DNA of 64,000 nt, taken from NCBI RefSeq assembly GCF_900637205.1, contig NZ_LR134355.1, positions 2,976,001 through 3,040,000 of the forward strand. The letters are read 5' to 3'. The notes beneath the pieces were generated by a model that made no database searches, had not been told where the DNA came from, and saw only the letters and a list, made by a program, of their open reading frames with translations. The stretch's first letter is position 1. Every line of letters starts with the position of its first letter. This DNA is from Mycolicibacterium chitae (lineage in GTDB: Bacteria > Actinomycetota > Actinomycetes > Mycobacteriales > Mycobacteriaceae). The translations under genes and the position numbers were made by a program. Shown here in pieces: positions 36,450 to 43,464 of the stretch.

Positions 36450-36534
36450 GGATCCTTCTGGATCTATTCTCAGCGCATTCTCAGGTCAGCGCGGCATTTG
36501 TGCACGTCAGAGGGTGTGAAACCGCGGCGTTGTG

Positions 36535-36560
36535 GGAACTCTTTGCTCCATTAGGGCGTT
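36535..36560 (+). promoter_or_regulatory. sigB ECF-type promoter (SigE/SigH class)
   Basis: GGAAC (36535-36539) and GTT (36558-36560) are separated by exactly 18 nt, the spacing of mycobacterial ECF promoters. It lies 40 nt before the sigB start. In M. tuberculosis sigB is transcribed under SigE and SigH control, which fits stress induction here. Confidence 0.72.
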
Positions 36561-36599
36561 AGAACCATTGACAGTTCGAGCCACTCTAAGGAGGCCGAT

Positions 36600-37559
36600 A
36601 TGGCGAATGCCGCCGCACCCCGGATCGATCGCGATCTGGACGCTCAGAGCCCAGCCGCCGACTTGGTACGGGTGTATCTGAACGGTATCGGCAAGACGGC
36701 GTTGCTCAACGCCGCCGATGAGGTGGAACTCGCCAAACGGATCGAGGCCGGGCTCTACGCCCAGCATCTGCTGGCGACGCGTAAGCGCCTGGGTGAGACC
36801 CGCAAGCGCGCCCTCGCCGAGGTCGTTCGCGACGGCCAGGCCGCCCGCAGCCACCTCTTGGAAGCCAACCTGCGCCTGGTCGTGTCGCTGGCCAAGCGCT
36901 ACACGGGCCGCGGGATGCCGCTGCTGGACCTGATCCAGGAGGGCAACCTGGGCCTGATCCGCGCCATGGAGAAGTTCGACTACGCCAAGGGCTTCAAGTT
37001 CTCCACGTACGCCACCTGGTGGATCCGTCAGGCCATCACCCGCGGCATGGCCGACCAGAGCCGGACCATCCGACTGCCCGTCCACCTGGTCGAGCAGGTC
37101 AACAAGCTGGCCCGGATCAAGCGCGAGATGCATCAGCAGCTGGGTCGCGAGGCCACCGACGAGGAGCTGTCCGAGGAGTCGGGCATCCCGGTCGAGAAGA
37201 TCAACGACCTGCTCGAGCACAGCCGGGACCCGGTGAGCCTGGACATGCCGGTGGGCTCCGACGAGGAGGCCCCGCTGGGCGACTTCATCGAGGACTCCGA
37301 GGCGCTGTCCGCCGAGAACGCCGTGATCGCCGAGTTGCTGCACACCGACATCCGGCATGTGCTGGCCACGCTCGACGAGCGCGAGCAACAGGTGATCCGG
37401 CTGCGGTTCGGCCTCGACGACGGCCAACCGCGCACGCTGGACCAGATCGGCAAGCTGTTCGGGCTGTCCCGCGAACGCGTCCGCCAGATCGAGCGCGAGG
37501 TCATGTCCAAGCTGCGCCACGGCGACCGGGCCGACCGCCTGCGCTCCTACGCCAGCTGA
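36600..37559 (+). CDS. sigB: principal-like stress sigma factor SigB
   Basis: 319 aa. A strong AAGGAGG lies 6 nt before ATG 36600. Group 2 sigma: no long N-terminal extension; region 1.2 [19 protein letters not shown], region 2 [24 protein letters not shown] and [14 protein letters not shown], region 4 with [21 protein letters not shown]. Very similar to the SigA core. It supports general stress and stationary-phase transcription. The gene lies between an ECF promoter and a strong hairpin. Confidence 0.97.
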   Translation: MANAAAPRIDRDLDAQSPAADLVRVYLNGIGKTALLNAADEVELAKRIEAGLYAQHLLATRKRLGETRKRALAEVVRDGQAARSHLLEANLRLVVSLAKRYTGRGMPLLDLIQEGNLGLIRAMEKFDYAKGFKFSTYATWWIRQAITRGMADQSRTIRLPVHLVEQVNKLARIKREMHQQLGREATDEELSEESGIPVEKINDLLEHSRDPVSLDMPVGSDEEAPLGDFIEDSEALSAENAVIAELLHTDIRHVLATLDEREQQVIRLRFGLDDGQPRTLDQIGKLFGLSRERVRQIEREVMSKLRHGDRADRLRSYAS

Positions 37560-37580
37560 CGCGAAACCGTCTTCGCACTT

Positions 37581-37615
37581 CAGTGTGCCCGCCGCTCCCC
37601 TCGGCGGGCACACTG
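37581..37615 (+). terminator. hairpin after sigB
   Basis: A perfect 14-bp stem (37581-37594 with 37602-37615) closes a 7-nt C/T loop, 22 nt after the sigB stop. No T tract follows, as is common for mycobacterial I-shaped terminators. It probably separates sigB from ideR transcription. Confidence 0.72.
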
Positions 37616-37666
37616 CCGTGTGGGCGCCGCGCCGACGTTGCGGGTCCGAACGCGCAGCTAGCCAAG

Positions 37667-37672
37667 TAGACT
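37667..37672 (+). promoter_or_regulatory. possible ideR -10 box
   Basis: TAGACT lies 21 nt before the ideR ATG, which has its own GGAGG. TTGCGG upstream is 23 nt away, too far for a standard -35. Confidence 0.3.
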
Positions 37673-37693
37673 TGTGCCGACGGAGGGTGCCAG

Positions 37694-38386
37694 ATGAACG
37701 ACCTTGTAGATACCACCGAGATGTACCTGCGGACGATCTACGACCTCGAGGAAGAGGGCGTGATCCCGCTGCGCGCGAGAATCGCCGAGCGGCTGGAACA
37801 AAGCGGGCCGACCGTGAGCCAGACCGTGTCGCGGATGGAGCGCGACGGATTACTGAATGTCGCCGGCGACCGGCACCTCCAACTCACCGAGAAGGGACGG
37901 TCGCTGGCCGTCGCCGTGATGCGTAAGCACCGGCTGGCCGAGCGCCTGTTGGTGGACGTGATCGGTCTGCCGTGGGAGGACGTGCACGCGGAGGCGTGCA
38001 AGTGGGAGCACGTGATGAGCGAGGAGGTCGAGCGCCGCCTGGTCGCCGTGCTCGACAACCCGACCGTCTCCCCCTTCGGCAATCCCATCCCCGGTCTCTC
38101 CGAACTCGGGCTGGGCCCGTCCGACCGGTTCGAGGACTACAACCTGGTGCGGCTCACCGAGCTGCCCGCAGGGTCCCCGGTCGCCGTCGTGGTGCGCCAG
38201 CTGACCGAACACGTCCAGGGCGACATCATGCTGATCAGCCGACTCAAGGACGCCGGCGTGGTGCCCAACGCCCGCGTCACCGCCATCGTGAACCCGCCCG
38301 GCGAGGTGACCATCGTGATCCCCGGCCATGAGAACGTGGATCTCCCCCACGAGATGGCGCACGCGGTGAAGGTCGAGAAGGTCTAG
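37694..38386 (+). CDS. ideR: iron-dependent regulator IdeR (DtxR family)
   Basis: 230 aa. N-terminal winged HTH (PLRARIAERLEQSGPTVSQTVSRMERDGLL), then the dimer/metal domain. All expected metal ligands are present: Met10, Cys102, Glu105 and His106 for the primary site; His79, Glu83 and His98 for the ancillary site. The C-terminal SH3-like domain (about 150-230) is complete. With Fe2+ it represses siderophore genes and activates iron-storage genes. GGAGG precedes the ATG. Confidence 0.97.
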   Translation: MNDLVDTTEMYLRTIYDLEEEGVIPLRARIAERLEQSGPTVSQTVSRMERDGLLNVAGDRHLQLTEKGRSLAVAVMRKHRLAERLLVDVIGLPWEDVHAEACKWEHVMSEEVERRLVAVLDNPTVSPFGNPIPGLSELGLGPSDRFEDYNLVRLTELPAGSPVAVVVRQLTEHVQGDIMLISRLKDAGVVPNARVTAIVNPPGEVTIVIPGHENVDLPHEMAHAVKVEKV

Positions 38387-38396
38387 ACCCGCGCGG

Positions 38397-39452
38397 TCAC
38401 CCCGCGGCACGGGGCGGTCGCCGCGGCGGCAACTCCACGCCGAGTTGCCGCGCGAGCCGGTACCCGGTCGAGGCGAGCTGACGGATCCGCTCCGGCCGCA
38501 GCCCGGACTGCAGCGCGTCATCTAGCAGTCCCGCCATCCGGTGCGTGGGATCCACGCGCAGCGCCTGCTCCAACGCCACCCCCGCCAACGGTCCGTCGCC
38601 GCGCACATAGGCGGAGTACGCCAGCAGGGTCAGCGCCTCGGCGCGCCACGGCCCCGGCAATCCCCGCGCCAGCAGCACCCACAGCGCCTCCGCCCGGGCC
38701 GCGGCCTCGCCCACCGCCAGGCCGTACACGATGTCCCGGACGATCAGGTCGGTCAGCGCGTAGGCCAGCGCCGCGAGGTCGGCATCGGTCAGGTTCGCAC
38801 CCGCGGCGAGCCGGTCCATCGCCGCGATGATCCGGCGGACCGTACGACCACGGGCCACGTCCGGGTCCTCGGCGGGCGCGGCCTGCTCGGCGGCGGCCAG
38901 TTCGGCTACTGTCCGCGCGATTGCCGCGGGATCGCGTTCCAGGTCGACCGCGATCACTTCCTGCAACTCCGCACGGCTGCCGTAGAGCCGACGCCCGTCG
39001 AGCACCGCCGCGACCGACAGCGGCGAGGAGGACGGATCGTCGATCCGCCCGCCGGCACCGCACCCGTCGACGCAGTGCCAGCGGCCGCCGGCCGCGATGC
39101 GGTCCACCACGTGGGTGTCGAGCAGTACGACGCCGTTATCGGCGAGCAGTTCGCCGAGGTCCTCGCTGAGCTCCCGGTAGGAGTCATTGCACAGCCGACA
39201 CGCGGCACCCTCGGCGTCGACGATCACCGCGATCACCGCGTCGGCGTGGGAGGCCGACGCGACGTCGACGAGATGGTCCAGGTCGCCGCCGAGGCAGTCG
39301 GTCAGATCCACGCGCATGACCGCGCCCATCTGGCCGCGGTCCACGCCGACGAGGACCAGGGATTTCTGCGGGGCGAAGCCCAGCACCGCGGGCACGGCGG
39401 CGATCAGCGCCGCCGGACGATTGAGCACGAAATCGGGGTTCTTCGGTGTCAT
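38397..39452 (-). CDS. DUF4192 protein, Rv2712c type
   Basis: 351 aa from ATG 39452. DUF4192 marks: LNRPAALIAAVPAVLGFAPQKSLVLVGVD, RVDLTDCLGG, DRIAAGGRWHCVDGCGAGGRIDDPSSSPLSVAAVLDGR, ALWVLLARGLPGPWRAEALTLLAYSAYVRGDGPLAGVALEQAL. Soluble, actinobacteria-specific, function unknown. Tail to tail with ideR. In M. tuberculosis sthA lies between this gene and the PAC2 gene; it is absent here. Confidence 0.88.
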   Translation of the reverse strand: MTPKNPDFVLNRPAALIAAVPAVLGFAPQKSLVLVGVDRGQMGAVMRVDLTDCLGGDLDHLVDVASASHADAVIAVIVDAEGAACRLCNDSYRELSEDLGELLADNGVVLLDTHVVDRIAAGGRWHCVDGCGAGGRIDDPSSSPLSVAAVLDGRRLYGSRAELQEVIAVDLERDPAAIARTVAELAAAEQAAPAEDPDVARGRTVRRIIAAMDRLAAGANLTDADLAALAYALTDLIVRDIVYGLAVGEAAARAEALWVLLARGLPGPWRAEALTLLAYSAYVRGDGPLAGVALEQALRVDPTHRMAGLLDDALQSGLRPERIRQLASTGYRLARQLGVELPPRRPPRAAG

Positions 39453-39534
39453 GCCCGAACGGTCGCAACCGGCACCGTCGCCGTCGGCTCTCGTGCGCCC
39501 GGTAGGCCGCCATGTTGTGGAGGAAAGTCGAACT

Positions 39535-39645
39535 GTGAGTGATTCCGCATTGGGCGAAACCGGGACTGCGAGCGCGCCGGTGCGCGTTGAGATCGGTATG
39601 TCGCAGTCCCGATGTGTTTGCTGCGACGTTTTGAGGGACACTTAG
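39535..39645 (+). CDS. possible cysteine-rich leader peptide upstream of the PAC2 gene
   Basis: 36-codon frame from GTG 39535 to TAG 39645; an internal ATG (39598) would give a 15-residue peptide MSQSRCVCCDVLRDT. The CVCC tract near the 3' end and the position 53 nt before the next gene are like the cysteine-responsive attenuator ORFs reported in mycobacteria. GGAGG occurs 11 nt before the GTG. Whether it is translated is not shown. Confidence 0.35.
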   Translation: MSDSALGETGTASAPVRVEIGMSQSRCVCCDVLRDT

Positions 39646-39698
39646 AGGTACGGCCGGTAGCCGACGGGTTGCCCAGTCGTAACGAGGAGGCGAGACAT

Positions 39699-40667
39699 AT
39701 GGCTCACGTACCAGGTCACGATCAGCCCGAGCAGACCGGTATGTACGAGTTGGAGTTTCCCGCGCCGCAGCTGTCCAACGCCGACGGCCGCGGGCCGGTG
39801 CTGCTGCACGCGCTGGAGGGCTTTTCCGACGCGGGGCACGCGGTCAAGCTGGCCGCGGCGCACCTCAAGGAGGCCCTCGACACCGAGCTGGTGGCGTCGT
39901 TCGCGATCGACGAGCTGCTCGATTACCGCTCCCGGCGACCGCTGATGACGTTCAAGACCGACCGCTTCACCGACTACGAGGACCCCGAGCTGTCGTTGTT
40001 CGCGCTGCGCGACAGCGTCGGCACGCCGTTCCTGCTGTTGGCGGGCCTGGAGCCGGACCTCAAGTGGGAGCGCTTCATCAGCGCGGTGCGCCTGCTCGCC
40101 GAACGCCTCGACGTCCGCCGCACCATCGGGCTGGGCGCCATCCCGATGGCGGTACCGCACACCCGTCCGATCTCGCTGACCGCGCACGCCAACGACCGCG
40201 AGTTGATCACCGAGCACACGCCGTGGGTCGGTGAGGTCCAGGTACCCAGCAGCGTCTCGAGCCTGCTGGAGTACCGGATGGCCCAGCACGGTCACGAGGT
40301 CGTGGGCTTCACCGTGCACGTGCCGCACTACCTGGCCCAGACCGAATACCCGGCCGCGGCCCAAGCGCTGCTGGACGAGGTCGCCCGCTCGGCCGCGCTC
40401 GAGTTGCCGACCCAGGCGCTGACCCAGGCCGCCGCCGAGGTGCGCGCCAAGATCGACGAGCAGGTCGAGGCCAGCGCGGAGGTCGCCCAGGTCGTCAGCG
40501 CGCTGGAGCAGCAGTACGACGCGTTCATGGCCGCACAGGAGAACCGTTCGCTGCTGGCCCGCGACGAGGATCTGCCCAGCGGCGACGAACTGGGCGCCGA
40601 GTTCGAACGCTTTCTGGCACAGCAGTCCAACGACGGCGGGAAGGACCCGTTCGCCGACGACGATTAG
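39699..40667 (+). CDS. PAC2 family protein, Rv2714 type
   Basis: 322 aa from ATG 39699, with GAGGAGG 8-9 nt upstream. PAC2 fold: PVLLHALEGFSDAGHAVKLAAAHLKEALD, FAIDELLDYRSRRPLMTF, FLLLAGLEPDLKWERFISAVRLLAE, GAIPMAVPHTRPISLTAHAND, and VGFTVHVPHYLAQTEYPAAAQALLDEV. Archaeal and eukaryotic relatives act as proteasome-assembly chaperones; the actinobacterial proteins have no proven role. A long helical C-terminus ends in an acidic tail. Confidence 0.9.
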   Translation: MAHVPGHDQPEQTGMYELEFPAPQLSNADGRGPVLLHALEGFSDAGHAVKLAAAHLKEALDTELVASFAIDELLDYRSRRPLMTFKTDRFTDYEDPELSLFALRDSVGTPFLLLAGLEPDLKWERFISAVRLLAERLDVRRTIGLGAIPMAVPHTRPISLTAHANDRELITEHTPWVGEVQVPSSVSSLLEYRMAQHGHEVVGFTVHVPHYLAQTEYPAAAQALLDEVARSAALELPTQALTQAAAEVRAKIDEQVEASAEVAQVVSALEQQYDAFMAAQENRSLLARDEDLPSGDELGAEFERFLAQQSNDGGKDPFADDD

Positions 40668-40699
40668 CTCGGCGGCCGAACGCCACCGGAGGTCGGCAG

Positions 40700-40705
40700 T
40701 AGAGT
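40700..40705 (+). promoter_or_regulatory. PhzF-family gene -10 box (leaderless)
   Basis: TAGAGT ends 6 nt before ATG 40712, the same sequence and spacing as upstream of cei. No clear -35. Confidence 0.35.
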
Positions 40706-40711
40706 CGGGCC

Positions 40712-41407
40712 ATGGCTACCGACGTGACAGTGCTGCGGGTGTTCACCGACTCGGCGGGAGAATTCGGTAACCCGCTCGGCGTGGTGGACGCGGCGACCGT
40801 GCCGCCCGAGGATCGCCAGCCCCTCGCCACTCAATTGGGTTACAGCGAAACCGTATTCATCGACCTGCCGGCCGCCAGCAAGGCCAGCACGACGGCCCAC
40901 ATCTATACGCCCGCCGCCGAGTTGCCGTTCGCCGGGCACCCGACGGTGGGGGCGGCCTGGTGGCTACGGGCCCAGGGCCATCCGATCCACACGCTGCGGG
41001 TTCCGGCGGGTATCGTCCAGATCAGCTACGACGTCGGGGCCGAACAGCTGACGGCCATCAGCGCGCGGGCCGAGTGGGCCCCCGAGTTCGCGATCCACGA
41101 CCTTGCCTCCGTCGAGGAGGTGCTGGCCGCCGATCCCGACGACTTTCCCGACGACGTCGACCACTACCTGTGGACGTGGACCGACAAGAACGCCGGAGAA
41201 ATCCGCGCGCGGATGTTCGCGCCCGACATGGGAGTGCCCGAGGACGAGGCGACCGGCTCGGCCGCGGTGCGGATCACCGACTATCTGAGCCAGGATCTCG
41301 TCATCATCCAGGGCAAGGGCTCGCGGATCGAGACGCAGTGGAGTTCGGACGGATGGGTGCGCGTCGCGGGCGCCGTCGTCGACGACGGGGTGCGCCACCT
41401 CGACTGA
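40712..41407 (+). CDS. PhzF family isomerase-like protein, Rv2716 type
   Basis: 231 aa. Typical PhzF opening [17 protein letters not shown], the putative catalytic Glu in [30 protein letters not shown], and the C-terminal [31 protein letters not shown]. Shorter than the about 260-280 aa of many homologs but with both halves of the diaminopimelate-epimerase-like fold. Isomerase or epimerase activity is likely; substrate unknown. Confidence 0.87.
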   Translation: MATDVTVLRVFTDSAGEFGNPLGVVDAATVPPEDRQPLATQLGYSETVFIDLPAASKASTTAHIYTPAAELPFAGHPTVGAAWWLRAQGHPIHTLRVPAGIVQISYDVGAEQLTAISARAEWAPEFAIHDLASVEEVLAADPDDFPDDVDHYLWTWTDKNAGEIRARMFAPDMGVPEDEATGSAAVRITDYLSQDLVIIQGKGSRIETQWSSDGWVRVAGAVVDDGVRHLD

Positions 41408-41419
41408 GGGGGCCGTCGA

Positions 41420-41881
41420 TCAGCCCGCGGCCAGGCCCTCGCGGTGGCGGCGCAGGTCCTGGATCTCACGTTCGAAGTCTTCGGCGGAGCTGAACGACCG
41501 GTACACCGAGGCGAACCGCAGATAGGCCACCTCGTCGAGTTCGCGCAGCGGACCCAGGATGGCCAGCCCGACCTCGTGGCTGGGCACTTCCGGACCGGAG
41601 GCGCGTACAGCGTCCTCGACCTGCTGGGCCAGTACGTTGAGCGCATCGTCGTCGACCTGACGGCCCTGACAGGCCCGACGCACGCCGCTGATCACCTTTT
41701 CCCGGCTGAACGGTTCGGTGACGCCGCTGCGCTTGACGACGGCCAGCACCGCGGTCTCCACCGTGGTGAACCGCTTCCCACACTCCGGACACGAGCGGCG
41801 CCGGCGGATGGCTTGCCCCTCGTCGGTTTCGCGGGAGTCCACCACGCGCGAATCGGGATGACGGCAGAAAGGACAGTGCAT
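41420..41881 (-). CDS. nrdR: transcriptional repressor NrdR
   Basis: 153 aa from ATG 41881, with AAGGAG 6-7 nt before. Zinc ribbon with Cys3, Cys6, Cys31 and Cys34, followed by an ATP-cone ([27 protein letters not shown]...). It senses ATP/dATP and represses ribonucleotide reductase genes by binding NrdR boxes. It follows chiZ on the same strand after 107 nt. Complete and standard in length. Confidence 0.97.
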   Translation of the reverse strand: MHCPFCRHPDSRVVDSRETDEGQAIRRRRSCPECGKRFTTVETAVLAVVKRSGVTEPFSREKVISGVRRACQGRQVDDDALNVLAQQVEDAVRASGPEVPSHEVGLAILGPLRELDEVAYLRFASVYRSFSSAEDFEREIQDLRRHREGLAAG

Positions 41882-41988
41882 GTCCACTCCTTCATCGCCC
41901 CGGCATTGAGATGAACTGGTCGTCTCAGAGACTACCCGCGCCCATCTGGCGCGAGTCACCGAGCCGAGTTCCACGACCGTCATCGGAC

Positions 41989-42501
41989 TCAGCCGACCGG
42001 GGCGATGAGGGTCTGGCCCGCATCGATCACCGGTGACTGCAGCTCGTTGAGTTCACGGATCCGGTCGACCACGCTGCTCACCGGCGCCTCCGGTGCGACC
42101 CGGGCCGCCAGGTGCGCCAGGGTCTCCCCCGACTTCACCTGGACCACCGCGAGCTGATTCGGCACCGGCGCCGAGGCGTCGCGCACCGCCTCGCCGAACT
42201 GCGCCACCGCGCCCAGCCACATCGTGATCAGGCCGGCCAACAGCGCCAGGCCGACGATCGTGACGGGCCGGACCTGTTTGGCCGGGCGCCGGGTGTGCAC
42301 GGCCCGCGACATCCGGACGCCGGTGCCGCGATACCGCGGCGCCATCGGGGCGGGGCGGCTCGGTCCGGGACGGCCGCCGTCGACCACCCTGGGCAGCGCC
42401 CGGCCCCGGCGCGGGGCCCGCGGCTGCCCAGCGTCGAACTCCGCCGGTGCGGCGGCGAATGCGGTCTCCCACGCCTGGGGGTAAACGCTGGTGTGTGTCA
42501 T
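41989..42501 (-). CDS. chiZ: ChiZ-like LysM division inhibitor, Rv2719c type
   Basis: 170 aa from ATG 42501, with GGAAGGA 8 nt before. A basic Pro/Arg-rich cytoplasmic N-terminus, one TM helix ([23 protein letters not shown]), and an extracytoplasmic LysM-like domain ([19 protein letters not shown]...[25 protein letters not shown]). The M. tuberculosis protein is DNA-damage induced, affects FtsZ and division, and has wall-hydrolase activity. LexA boxes lie directly upstream, divergent to lexA. Confidence 0.92.
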   Translation of the reverse strand: MTHTSVYPQAWETAFAAAPAEFDAGQPRAPRRGRALPRVVDGGRPGPSRPAPMAPRYRGTGVRMSRAVHTRRPAKQVRPVTIVGLALLAGLITMWLGAVAQFGEAVRDASAPVPNQLAVVQVKSGETLAHLAARVAPEAPVSSVVDRIRELNELQSPVIDAGQTLIAPVG

Positions 42502-42538
42502 GTCCGATCCTTCCGGTCGATGCGAGCCGTACATCCGT

Positions 42539-42554
42539 TCGCTCCTATGTTCGA
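42539..42554. promoter_or_regulatory. LexA box-like site A (weak)
   Basis: TCGCTCCTATGTTCGA; one half-site matches the mycobacterial SOS box TCGAAC-N4-GTTCGA and the other is degenerate. Nearest to chiZ. Confidence 0.45.
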
Positions 42555-42561
42555 AAGCTAA

Positions 42562-42577
42562 TCGACCATCTGTTCGA
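42562..42577. promoter_or_regulatory. LexA box B (chiZ)
   Basis: TCGACCATCTGTTCGA, read on the minus strand as TCGAACAGATGGTCGA; close match to the SOS box. Confidence 0.8.
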
Positions 42578-42591
42578 AGGAAAGCCCGAAA

Positions 42592-42607
42592 CCGAACATG
42601 TGATCGA
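42592..42607. promoter_or_regulatory. LexA box-like site C
   Basis: Minus strand TCGATCACATGTTCGG; differs from consensus at one core position in each half. Confidence 0.6.
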
Positions 42608-42669
42608 ACCGTAGCCGAACGATAAACCCGACCTCCGACAAGAAGTTCGACCCGGCGATCCGACACACG

Positions 42670-42685
42670 TCGAACACATGTTTGA
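42670..42685. promoter_or_regulatory. LexA box D (lexA autoregulation)
   Basis: TCGAACACATGTTTGA, the classic mycobacterial lexA SOS box; its 3' end overlaps the lexA -35 hexamer. Confidence 0.88.
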
Positions 42686-42710
42686 TTATCCAGGTCGGGA
42701 GGGCTAAATT
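42682..42710 (+). promoter_or_regulatory. lexA leaderless promoter
   Basis: TTGATT (42682-42687), a 17-nt spacer and TAAATT (42705-42710). The ATG at 42718 is 7 nt beyond, so transcription should start on or next to the start codon. Confidence 0.7.
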
Positions 42711-42717
42711 CGTTGCC

Positions 42718-43434
42718 ATGGCTGACACCGAATCCGGCAGCACCCCCGCAGACGCCAAGTCAGGTTCCGGCGCCAAACGCGATGGCGCGCGCGACACCTC
42801 GCTCACCGAACGGCAACGCACCATCCTCGAGGTGATCCGCGCCTCGGTGACCACCCGCGGCTACCCGCCCAGCATCCGAGAGATCGGCGACGCGGTTGGG
42901 TTGACGTCCACTTCCTCAGTGGCACACCAGCTTCGAACGCTCGAGCGCAAGGGCTACCTGCGCCGGGACCCGAACCGTCCGCGCGCCGTGGACGTGCGCG
43001 GGGTGGACGACGCCCAGCCCGCGGTGGTGACCGACGTGGCCGGTTCGGACGCCCTGCCGGAGCCCACCTTCGTGCCGGTGCTCGGCCGGATCGCCGCCGG
43101 CGGGCCCATCCTGGCCGAGGAGGCCGTCGAAGATGTGTTCCCCCTGCCGCGCGAACTCGTCGGCGAGGGCTCGCTGTTCCTGCTCAAGGTGGTCGGCGAA
43201 TCCATGGTGGACGCCGCGATCTGCGACGGCGACTGGGTGGTGGTCCGGCAGCAGAGCGTGGCCGACAACGGCGACATCGTCGCGGCCATGATCGACGGCG
43301 AGGCCACCGTGAAGACCTTCAAGCGCAACGCCGGTCAGGTGTGGCTGATGCCGCACAATCCGGCGTTCGACCCGATCCCCGGCAACGACGCCGCCGTGCT
43401 CGGCAAGGTCGTCACCGTCATCCGCAAGATCTGA
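42718..43434 (+). CDS. lexA: SOS repressor LexA
   Basis: 238 aa from ATG 42718. N-terminal winged HTH ([53 protein letters not shown]). Self-cleavage at Ala127-Gly128 in RIAAGGPI; catalytic Ser162 (GESMVDAAI) and Lys199 (ATVKTFKR). Represses the SOS regulon until RecA filaments trigger cleavage. A 19-bp tandem duplication begins at its last codons. Confidence 0.98.
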   Translation: MADTESGSTPADAKSGSGAKRDGARDTSLTERQRTILEVIRASVTTRGYPPSIREIGDAVGLTSTSSVAHQLRTLERKGYLRRDPNRPRAVDVRGVDDAQPAVVTDVAGSDALPEPTFVPVLGRIAAGGPILAEEAVEDVFPLPRELVGEGSLFLLKVVGESMVDAAICDGDWVVVRQQSVADNGDIVAAMIDGEATVKTFKRNAGQVWLMPHNPAFDPIPGNDAAVLGKVVTVIRKI

Positions 43435-43464
43435 TCGACGGCCCTAGATCTGATCGACGGCCCT
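43427..43464. repeat. 19-bp perfect tandem duplication between lexA and the LGFP gene
   Basis: AGATCTGATCGACGGCCCT occurs at 43427-43445 and again at 43446-43464. The first copy spans the lexA stop; the second contributes to the stop (43463-43465) of the convergent LGFP gene. Looks like a recent slippage duplication. Confidence 0.9.
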
